From an uncultured Ruminococcus sp. (GTDB lineage Bacteria; Bacillota; Clostridia; Oscillospirales; CAG-382): a stretch of DNA of 5,120 nucleotides. This document shows positions 1-5,120 of the stretch, in pieces. The notes beneath the pieces are model-generated. The model was not told where the DNA came from, did no database searches, and worked only from the letters and a program-made list of their open reading frames with translations. Positions within the stretch are counted from its first letter, which is position 1, and each line of letters begins with the position of its first letter. The stretch covers positions 1 through 5,120 of the forward strand of contig CACZRJ010000062.1 in assembly GCA_902783535.1 (NCBI GenBank). Direction: 5' to 3'. Made by a program: the position numbers and the translations under genes.

Positions 1-1
1 G

Positions 2-1147
2 AGCGGACAGACCGTCCGGAGATGCGCGTCCATGGGAAAAACGGCCGTGCTCGGCTGCGCGTCCCAGAAGGACGAAAAATACTTTTCTTCGATCCCGAAC
101 GTTTTCTACGTCGGGGGCAGCAGGAACAAGATGGACGTCGTCAGCGCGCTGACGGACATGACCGGAAACGATCCGGAACGTCCATACGGCTGCGCACTTC
201 GCGTCCTGCCGATGGAAGGCGCGAAATATGAAGCCATGAACGTCCGCGGAAGAGGCGAAAACCCCATTTTCTCCTCCTGCAGGGCCTTCGTCAAGATCCA
301 GGACGGCTGCTCCTCGCGCTGCTCCTACTGCATCATTCCCGCCCTGCGCGGGCCGTCGCGCTCCCGCAAGGCGGACGAGATCCTCGCGGAAGTCGACCGG
401 CTCGCGGACGCCGGTTTCTCCGAGATCATCATGACAGGCATTTCTGTCTCGTCCTTCGGCGATCACGGCTTCCGGCTTCCGGACCTGATCCGGGAAATGG
501 GGAAGAGAAAGGAAAAAGGCATCCTGCGGGTGCGCTTCGGCTCCGTTTCTCCGTTCAGCGTGACGGAGGATTTCCTCGAAGCCGCGTCGGCGTCCCCGAA
601 TTTCATGCCGCACATCCATCTCTCGCTACAGTCCGGATCCGACCGGATCCTGCATCTGATGCGCAGGACGTACGGGGCAAACGACGCGATGGAAAGGATC
701 CGCGCCTTGAGAAAGGCGATCCCGGACATCGAACTGAGCGCCGACTTCATCACCGGATTCCCGACGGAAACGGAGGAGGACTACCGGATGACCGAATCCT
801 TCGCGAAGGAGGCGGATCTGCTGCACGTGCACGCGTTCCCGTACTCCGAGCGGGAAGGGACGGAGGCCGCGGAGATGGAAGGAAAGATCCCGAAGGAGAT
901 CCGGAAGGAACGGTGCGTGCGGCTGAACCTCGTTTCGGACGCGCTCCGGAGCGGGCGGATGCAAAGAAAAATCGGGAAAACCGTCGTGATGCTGACGGAA
1001 AAAACCGGGCGCGGTCAAGCGTCCGGACATACGGAAGAATTCATGGAATGCTTCGTTCAGACGGAAAACGCCCGCGTCGGCGACTGCTTGACCGTTCGCG
1101 TGACGTCTGAAGGCGGAAAATATCTGACTGGGAGGGTCCTGCATTGA
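2..1147 (+). CDS. mtaB: tRNA (N6-L-threonylcarbamoyladenosine(37)-C2)-methylthiotransferase MtaB, 5'-truncated by the window edge
   Basis: This radical-SAM enzyme adds a methylthio group to t6A37 in ANN-decoding tRNAs, giving ms2t6A, in the cytoplasm. Residues are counted from the ATG at 32, which is probably internal: the frame is open to base 2, and the ten codons before the ATG read like the end of the UPF0004 domain. The first two UPF0004 cluster cysteines would lie left of the window. The third is C9 in GCASQ, where the family usually has GCYAQ. The radical-SAM motif is C93-x3-C97-x2-C100 within KIQDGCSSRCSYCIIP, a family signature. Further matches are HLSLQSGSDRIL (195-206), DFITGFPTETEEDY (238-251) and HAFPYSEREGT (267-277). 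A C-terminal TRAM domain (about 314-370) contains the GHTEEF segment. MtaB rather than MiaB or RimO is chosen from the CIIP, LSLQSGSD and HAFPYSEREGT wording. Full-length members are about 430 residues, so roughly 50 are missing. The stop overlaps the next gene. Confidence 0.93.
   Translation, partial: SGQTVRRCASMGKTAVLGCASQKDEKYFSSIPNVFYVGGSRNKMDVVSALTDMTGNDPERPYGCALRVLPMEGAKYEAMNVRGRGENPIFSSCRAFVKIQDGCSSRCSYCIIPALRGPSRSRKADEILAEVDRLADAGFSEIIMTGISVSSFGDHGFRLPDLIREMGKRKEKGILRVRFGSVSPFSVTEDFLEAASASPNFMPHIHLSLQSGSDRILHLMRRTYGANDAMERIRALRKAIPDIELSADFITGFPTETEEDYRMTESFAKEADLLHVHAFPYSEREGTEAAEMEGKIPKEIRKERCVRLNLVSDALRSGRMQRKIGKTVVMLTEKTGRGQASGHTEEFMECFVQTENARVGDCLTVRVTSEGGKYLTGRVLH
1131..1136 (+). 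promoter_or_regulatory. Shine-Dalgarno site for the TTG-started gene
   Basis: GGAGGG lies 7 nt before the TTG at 1144 and inside the last codons of mtaB. It is the best ribosome-binding sequence near this junction and decides the start. The first in-frame ATG (1171) lacks a comparable site at proper spacing. Confidence 0.75.
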
Positions 1148-2253
1148 CTACGATCGAATATCTTGAACATATGTTCTCAAAAGACGGATGGGGCACGAAG
1201 ATGCTGACGCGCGTCGGAAAACTGCGTCTGCTTTCCGCGCGCCACGGGGAAGCGTTCCGCTCGTTCGCGGAAAACCATATCAGCGGCAGTTCCTTCTGCA
1301 TCGCGGACATGGTTTTGGCGTCGGAAGCCGGCAATGCCCGTTCCGTCCCGCAGGGAAAGCTCTCGGAAGGCATCTATCTTCTGAGCGGCGCGAACGTGAT
1401 GGACCCGCGGCTGGTGAAGACGCTGATGGCGAGATCGGCGCCCGGTCTGTGCGGACTGCTTTCCGTCTGTCCCGGCGCCGAACTGACTCTTCCTCAGGAC
1501 TGCGGGATCGAGCTTTTCGTCCGCTCCAGATTTTTCCTGCTTCAGGAGCGCGACGCGCAGGCGATCGAGAACGCCTACGCCCAGATGGCCGGGTGCAGAC
1601 TCGTGCGCGCCGGCAGAGTCGTCCAGGGCGAACTGACTTTCCGCGAAGGAAACGGGGACGTCATCGCCTGGAGCCGCAAGCTTTCGGAGATCATTCCAAG
1701 CGCGGTCATCGGCATGGAGATCGGCGACGACTGCGACGACTATTTCAAGGACGGCGTGCAGGCGGCGCTCACCAGCTACGCGTTCGCCGATCTGAAGCTG
1801 AACGTCTTCTTCCATTTCCCGGAGGAACTGACATTCCCGCAGCTGTTCATGGCGGAACTCGGCATCTACGACGCTTTGTCCGCATTCCCGGTCTATTCCC
1901 AGCCGCTCCGTTTCGCGGAGGGCGGGACCGTTTCCCTGATCGTTCCCCGCGTATACATCGCAGCCGGCGACCGTCTGGCCGCCATCCGTCCGAAGACGGA
2001 CGAGAACCGCAGGCTGATCCCCGAGGAACTTCAGAAGCTCCGCTCCTTCCTTTCGTATGCGACGGACGCCGGAAAAATCAAAGGCGTGCTTCCCCTGAAG
2101 AGAAACACGCTTTCCATGATCGAAAATCTTTGCGGCGAATCGCTGGAATACATTCCGTCACGCGACATTCCGGGCGGATTCGCGGTGCTTGCCGTGATCC
2201 CGGCGGGCGAAGAGGACGTCGGAGTCCGGCTCGGTTCTTTTCAGCCGAGATAG
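1144..2253 (+). CDS. Hypothetical protein, 369 aa, translationally coupled to mtaB; possible remote PurL/AIR-synthase-like pattern
   Basis: I do not recognise a named family with confidence. The TTG start shares bases with the mtaB stop (TTGA, 1144-1147) and has a GGAGGG site 7 nt upstream, so coupled translation is likely. The protein is soluble in appearance, with no signal peptide or clear membrane segment. Two stretches recall AIR-synthase C-terminal domains of the PurL kind. Residues about 95-185 end in REGNGDVIAWSRKLSE, resembling the PurL segment '..G..IVDISR.FL'. Residues about 276-355 run from RLAAIRPKTDEN through TDAGKIKG to PGGFAVLAVIP, resembling the later PurL segment '..PKYDENG....GKV.......G.FVVE'. 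The glycine-rich ATP/Mg loops and the glutaminase domain of PurL are not seen, so an active FGAM synthase is unlikely. The link is recalled pattern similarity only and could be chance. The HAD gene overlaps its end on the other strand. Coding status is well supported; function is not. Confidence 0.85.
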   Translation: MTTIEYLEHMFSKDGWGTKMLTRVGKLRLLSARHGEAFRSFAENHISGSSFCIADMVLASEAGNARSVPQGKLSEGIYLLSGANVMDPRLVKTLMARSAPGLCGLLSVCPGAELTLPQDCGIELFVRSRFFLLQERDAQAIENAYAQMAGCRLVRAGRVVQGELTFREGNGDVIAWSRKLSEIIPSAVIGMEIGDDCDDYFKDGVQAALTSYAFADLKLNVFFHFPEELTFPQLFMAELGIYDALSAFPVYSQPLRFAEGGTVSLIVPRVYIAAGDRLAAIRPKTDENRRLIPEELQKLRSFLSYATDAGKIKGVLPLKRNTLSMIENLCGESLEYIPSRDIPGGFAVLAVIPAGEEDVGVRLGSFQPR

Positions 2254-3056
2254 GGGAGGATGCGCCCGATATCGTCCAGCACGATGTCAGGCCGGTTTTC
2301 TTCCGTCAGGTCGCTCACGGCCGTTTCTCCCGTCAGAACGAGGACGGACAGCAGTCCGTTCCGCTTCCCGAGCGCGATGTCCGTATACAGCCTGTCGCCG
2401 ACGACGGCCGTCTTTTCCTTCGGAACGCCGTAGAGCAGCGAGATCATGTCCGCCGTTTCCCGGTAAGGCTTGCCGAAATATCTCGGCGTGACTCCGGTGC
2501 ATGCGGACACGGCCGCGCACAGCGCGCCGCTGTCCGGCAGAACGCCGTCCGGAACGGGACAGACGTAGTCCGGATGCGTGGAATAGAAGACGGCGCCGTT
2601 CCGGATGAGATTGACCGCGATCCGCAGTTTCTCGTAAACGAGTTCCGTATCGAAAGAAACGACGACGATCTTCGCGTCTTCCGACAGCGGGACGCCTTCC
2701 TCCAGGAACTGTCTGCGGAGCGCTTCGGTACCGACAAGATAGACGTTTTCGTCCGGATGATGCAGCTTCAGATATGCCGTCGTGACGTCGCCGGACGTGA
2801 CGACGTCCTTCCTGGAAACCCCGAAGTCCATCCGGTTCAGTCGGGAAACATAGGTCTCCGGGTCGCGCGAAGCGTTGTTCGTGAAGAACAGGACGCGTTT
2901 TCCGCGCTCCCTGGCGCCGCGCACGAACGCGATCGCTTCCGGAAAGACGCGGTCGCCCAGATAGATGGTTCCGTCCATATCCAGAACGAACAGGTCGGTT
3001 TCGCGCAGGCGTTCGATCGCGCCTTCCGCGGGCAGGGTCAATGGATTGCTGATCAT
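2241..3056 (-). CDS. HAD-superfamily subclass IIA phosphatase (NagD/AraL-like), 271 aa
   Basis: This is a Mg2+-dependent cytoplasmic phosphohydrolase of the HAD-IIA group, whose members act on sugar phosphates, nucleotides or p-nitrophenyl phosphate. Numbered from the ATG at 3056, motif I is LDMDGT with nucleophile D26 and acid/base D28. Motif II is TNN (59-61). The motif III lysine is K196 in FGKP, and motif IV is VGDRLYTDI with D221 and D226. The insert between motifs II and III is a C2-type cap containing STHPDYVCP, the equivalent of the NagD 'TNPD' region, and SGALCAAV. A length of 271 is usual for the family. The frame stays open upstream to ATGs at 3083 and 3149. A start at 3149 would require reading through the promoter, and 3083 would leave almost no leader. 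3056 gives a leader of about 30 nt with AGAAGG, albeit at a long 12-nt spacing. The true substrate cannot be told. The 3' end overlaps the convergent gene by 13 bp. Confidence 0.93.
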   Translation of the reverse strand: MISNPLTLPAEGAIERLRETDLFVLDMDGTIYLGDRVFPEAIAFVRGARERGKRVLFFTNNASRDPETYVSRLNRMDFGVSRKDVVTSGDVTTAYLKLHHPDENVYLVGTEALRRQFLEEGVPLSEDAKIVVVSFDTELVYEKLRIAVNLIRNGAVFYSTHPDYVCPVPDGVLPDSGALCAAVSACTGVTPRYFGKPYRETADMISLLYGVPKEKTAVVGDRLYTDIALGKRNGLLSVLVLTGETAVSDLTEENRPDIVLDDIGRILPYLG

Positions 3057-3068
3057 CGTTTTCAAATT

Positions 3069-3074
3069 CCTTCT
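3069..3074 (-). promoter_or_regulatory. Probable Shine-Dalgarno site for the HAD gene
   Basis: On the minus strand this reads AGAAGG (followed by AA), 12 nt before the ATG at 3056 and within the predicted leader. The spacing is longer than ideal. It lies downstream of the ATG at 3083 and so supports the later start. Confidence 0.5.
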
Positions 3075-3092
3075 CTCGTTCATTCGCAGACA

Positions 3093-3121
3093 AGTATACC
3101 ACGGCGCGCGGACGTTTGCAA
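3093..3121 (-). promoter_or_regulatory. Housekeeping (sigma-70/sigma-A) promoter of the HAD gene, extended -10
   Basis: On the minus strand TTGCAA (3121-3116, 4/6 to TTGACA) is followed after exactly 17 nt by TATACT (3098-3093, 5/6 to TATAAT). A TG one base before the hexamer makes it an extended -10. Transcription would start near 3085-3087, about 30 nt before the chosen ATG. The region is more A/T-rich than its surroundings. This is a sequence match; no operator was recognised. Confidence 0.72.
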
Positions 3122-3136
3122 GCGGTGCGCCGGAAA

Positions 3137-3142
3137 AAGGAG
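3137..3142 (+). promoter_or_regulatory. Shine-Dalgarno site of the M55 peptidase gene
   Basis: AAGGAG, preceded by further A residues, sits 5 nt before the ATG at 3148. The frame is open further upstream to 2965, but that extension runs antisense through the HAD gene and its promoter. This strong site therefore fixes the start at 3148. Confidence 0.85.
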
Positions 3143-3147
3143 TTCTC

Positions 3148-3999
3148 ATGGCTGAAGAAAGACGTTTCTCAGAGGGCGCCGCATCTCCGGAAGGCGGCCG
3201 GTCGAAAAAATTCTATATCGCCGTCGATCTCGAAGGGGTCGCGTGCGTCATCGGAACGAACGGACAGGGGCTCCGGAATTCCCCGGACTATCCGTTCGCA
3301 TGCAGGCAGGCGACGAAGGAAACGAAGGCCGCGGTCGACGGACTGTTCGCCGCCGGCGCGGACGAGATCATTGTCTGGGACTGCCACGGCACCGGATGGA
3401 ATCTGGACTACGAAATGCTCGATCCCAGAGTGAAGATCGCGATGGGCGCGGGCAGCGGAAAGCGCTTTCCCGGTCTGGACCGGTCCTTTGCCGGGATCCT
3501 GTTCATCGGATACCATGCGTTTGACGCGCCGGGCGCGGTGCTCAGCCACGTCTATTCGTCCGCGGGATTTTCCGGGATGTTCCTGAACGGAAAACCGGCG
3601 GGTGAACTGCAGATCGACGCGGCCGTGGCTGGCAAAAATGACGTTCCGGTGCTGTTCGTTTCGTCGGACGACATCTGCGTTTCCCAGGCGAAAGCGTCTT
3701 TTCCGGACGCGAGATTCGTGGTCACGAAGACGTCGCTTGCCTGGAACAGCTGCGTCAGCAGACATCCCGACGCGGTCTGCGAGGAGATCCGCCGCAAGTC
3801 GGAAGAGATCGGCAAAGATCCGCGCGGCAATGTCTACAGGCTGGAAGCGCCGTTCCGCCTGGACGTCCGCTTCAAGCGGATGGAAGGCGCGCAGCATTCG
3901 CCTCTGACCGACCGGTCCGGCCGCCCGTTCGAACGGACGGACCCGTATGTTCTGAGCGGCGAACTGGACGACATCGAAACGCTTTTCCGATACATCTGA
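3148..3999 (+). CDS. dppA: M55-family zinc D-aminopeptidase (DppA-like), 283 aa
   Basis: The M55 family releases N-terminal D-amino acids from peptides such as D-Ala-D-Ala; Bacillus subtilis DppA is a self-compartmentalising cytoplasmic decamer. All five zinc ligands of that enzyme have counterparts here: D27 and E29 in AVDLEG, H80 in WDCHG, H123 in GYHA, and E153 in AGELQIDA. H134 in LSHVY lies 11 residues after H123, the same spacing as H104 to catalytic H115 in DppA. Length is close to the usual 270-280. The sequence begins with about 20 hydrophilic Glu/Ser/Gly-rich residues before the first strand, slightly longer than in DppA; no signal peptide is seen. The C-terminal part (about 185-283) is less conserved. 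The gene starts 91 bp from the divergent HAD gene and is followed after 39 bp by the zinc-ribbon gene with no terminator between, so the two probably form an operon. No peptide transporter genes are in view, so the physiological substrate is open. Confidence 0.93.
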   Translation: MAEERRFSEGAASPEGGRSKKFYIAVDLEGVACVIGTNGQGLRNSPDYPFACRQATKETKAAVDGLFAAGADEIIVWDCHGTGWNLDYEMLDPRVKIAMGAGSGKRFPGLDRSFAGILFIGYHAFDAPGAVLSHVYSSAGFSGMFLNGKPAGELQIDAAVAGKNDVPVLFVSSDDICVSQAKASFPDARFVVTKTSLAWNSCVSRHPDAVCEEIRRKSEEIGKDPRGNVYRLEAPFRLDVRFKRMEGAQHSPLTDRSGRPFERTDPYVLSGELDDIETLFRYI

Positions 4000-4023
4000 A
4001 AACAAGGCCAGCGACAGTACGAA

Positions 4024-4030
4024 AGGAAGG
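4024..4030 (+). promoter_or_regulatory. Shine-Dalgarno site of the zinc-ribbon gene
   Basis: AGGAAGG lies 8 nt before the ATG at 4039, in the 39-bp gap after the peptidase gene. No convincing promoter or terminator is visible in this gap, which fits co-transcription with the upstream gene. Confidence 0.75.
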
Positions 4031-4038
4031 AATTTTTC

Positions 4039-5120
4039 ATGACGAATGCCGGAACAATTCCGGGCGGCCGCGTCGACGCGGCGGTCAGACGGGAAAACCT
4101 GAAACGGGTCCATAAGGACCGCATGCGCCCGCTGCGCGTTCTGGAATATCTCGACAACAGCGCCATTTTCGAAAACAGTCCCGTGGAAGTCCGCGAAGGA
4201 TATGTCATCTCCGACCGCGACAACGGAGACCTGTTCCTCGTTCTTTCTTTCCGCAGCCTGTCGGAGGAACCGCTGACTGCTCTGAAGATCCGCGTGCTCC
4301 TGTTCCGCGATCACAAGCCGATCCCGTATGAAAGGCATGAATACGAATACAGCTGGCACCTCGGGACATTCGGGATACGGGCGCTGAACGGTGTCGAGCG
4401 GAAAGAAAAGGAGGTCCGCGACGAAATTTCGCTCCGGTACGGAGAGACCTTCGGCGACGGCATCTATCTGCCGGTTCCTTCGACCTATTTCTCCAAACTG
4501 CAGGTGGATCTGCTGGAAGTATCCTACGCGAACGGCACGACGCAGAAACTCGGACTGACGGCCGGGGCGAAGGCGAAACATTTTTATGAACTGCCGGACG
4601 GGCTCCGCGACGTCTATTCCGACGTCAACATCTTCCAGGCCGTCGAATCCCTTCACCCCATCCGGGTCCTTCCGGAGCAGGGCGAAAAAGTCTGGCTCTG
4701 CTGCTGCGGACACAAGAATCCGCTCAGGACGGAGCACTGCGAAGTCTGCGGACGCGACAGGGCGTGGCAGATGGAGCATCTGACCGTCGAGCAGCTGGAG
4801 GAAAAGGAAAGGGAAGTCGAGTCCAAGAGGGAGCGCAGGATCCTGCACGACCTGACGAAATACAAGCCCAAGTCGCTGGAGAGCGCCGAAGAGATCGCGA
4901 AAAAGGTGGAGCTCTGCAACCAGGTCATGGAAAAACTCGCAATTCAGGAACGGGAAAAAGATCAGAAACCCGTCAAAATCTTCAAGCGGATCCTGATCAT
5001 TCTCGCGATCGGCGCATTGCTGTACGTCGGCTTCCGGATCGGATACAACATTCTCCGCGAATACGGTTATTTCAGCGACACAGGAAGCGGCACGCAGACG
5101 GCGGAAGCCGCCGGCGAAAC
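4039..5120 (+). CDS. Zinc-ribbon membrane protein of unknown function, 3'-truncated by the window edge
   Basis: The frame runs from the ATG at 4039 without a stop to the right edge, giving 360 residues. Residues about 30-175 look like a beta-rich domain: GDLFLVLSFRSLSEEPLTAL (63-82), EYEYSW, YGETFGDGIYLPVP (134-147), ending in VSYANGTTQKLG. This wording resembles the N-terminal domain of clostridial 'zinc ribbon domain-containing' proteins that I recall, but no function is established. Residues 219-238 form a zinc ribbon: W219-L-C221-x-C223-G, then C234-x2-C237-G, that is CxC-x10-CxxC. C222 is an extra cysteine. Residues about 245-312 are highly charged and helical, possibly coiled coil. One hydrophobic helix (about 316-338) is preceded by lysines and an arginine, predicting a cytoplasmic N-terminal part and an outside C-terminal tail that begins Ser/Gly/Thr/Ala-rich and continues beyond the window. 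It probably forms an operon with the peptidase gene. Confidence 0.88.
   Translation, partial: MTNAGTIPGGRVDAAVRRENLKRVHKDRMRPLRVLEYLDNSAIFENSPVEVREGYVISDRDNGDLFLVLSFRSLSEEPLTALKIRVLLFRDHKPIPYERHEYEYSWHLGTFGIRALNGVERKEKEVRDEISLRYGETFGDGIYLPVPSTYFSKLQVDLLEVSYANGTTQKLGLTAGAKAKHFYELPDGLRDVYSDVNIFQAVESLHPIRVLPEQGEKVWLCCCGHKNPLRTEHCEVCGRDRAWQMEHLTVEQLEEKEREVESKRERRILHDLTKYKPKSLESAEEIAKKVELCNQVMEKLAIQEREKDQKPVKIFKRILIILAIGALLYVGFRIGYNILREYGYFSDTGSGTQTAEAAGE

Noticed and set aside
633..652. CCGGATCC repeated twice, two bases apart, within mtaB
   Set aside because: It encodes the conserved SGSDRIL segment of the radical-SAM domain and has no further copies nearby, so it is explained by coding.
2227..2249. 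A short inverted repeat (CTCGG/CCGAG or CGGCT/AGCCG) near the convergent gene ends, considered as a terminator
   Set aside because: Only five base pairs can form, with a loop of 10-11 nt and no following T-run on either strand.
2287..3102. A 271-codon minus-strand frame overlapping the HAD gene
   Set aside because: It is Arg-rich, lacks HAD motifs and lies in another frame of a gene with all four HAD motifs intact.
2965..3147. An N-terminal extension of the M55 peptidase beginning at 2965
   Set aside because: The added 61 residues would be encoded antisense to the HAD gene and its promoter. The AAGGAG site before the ATG at 3148 gives a family-length protein.
1188..3155. A 655-codon open frame on the plus strand across the unknown gene and the HAD gene
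   Set aside because: It is a shadow frame: Arg- and Gly-rich, without motifs, spanning two convergent genes and a promoter region.
4000..4038. The gap between the peptidase and zinc-ribbon genes, considered for a promoter or terminator
   Set aside because: Apart from the Shine-Dalgarno site, no hairpin with a T-run and no paired -35/-10 hexamers are seen in the 39 bp.
3169..4848. A 559-codon open frame on the minus strand across the peptidase and zinc-ribbon genes
   Set aside because: It is antisense to two well-supported genes, is Arg/Ala/Asp/Phe-rich with no recognisable motif, and arises from GC-rich codons whose complements lack stops.

Overview
The window is an ordinary, densely coded stretch of a fairly G+C-rich bacterial chromosome (high fifties percent GC by eye). 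Gene content and style suggest a Firmicutes/Clostridia-like bacterium: an MtaB-type tRNA methylthiotransferase, an M55 D-aminopeptidase, a NagD-like HAD phosphatase, a CxC/CxxC zinc-ribbon membrane protein, and strong purine-rich Shine-Dalgarno sites. This taxonomic placement is inference and was not tested. No rRNA, tRNA, CRISPR array, insertion sequence, attachment site or phage gene was seen.

Layout. Bases 2-1147 (+) hold the 3' part of mtaB; its true start lies left of the window. A 369-residue protein of unknown function (1144-2253, +) follows, starting at a TTG that overlaps the mtaB stop, so the two are probably transcribed and translated together. A convergent HAD-IIA phosphatase gene (2241-3056, -) overlaps the 3' end of this gene by 13 bp. 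It is driven by a very good sigma-A-type promoter in the 91-bp divergent region 3057-3147. On the other side of that region a + strand pair begins: an M55 (DppA-like) D-aminopeptidase (3148-3999), then after 39 bp a zinc-ribbon/coiled-coil/single-TM protein (4039 to past the right edge).

Functional picture. MtaB makes ms2t6A37 in ANN-decoding tRNAs. The HAD enzyme is a general sugar- or nucleotide-phosphate phosphatase. The M55 peptidase has all five zinc ligands and the catalytic histidine, and probably cleaves D-amino-acid peptides in the cytoplasm. The zinc-ribbon protein has a beta-rich N-terminal domain, a CxC-x10-CxxC ribbon, a charged helical region and one membrane helix; its role is unknown. 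There is no evidence of a defence, mobile or biosynthetic system. The points most worth a second look are the unknown mtaB-coupled gene, which shows a faint PurL/AIR-synthase-like pattern without the catalytic residues, the symmetrical divergent promoter, and the zinc-ribbon membrane protein beside the peptidase. The very long open frames on opposite strands are GC-driven shadows of these genes.
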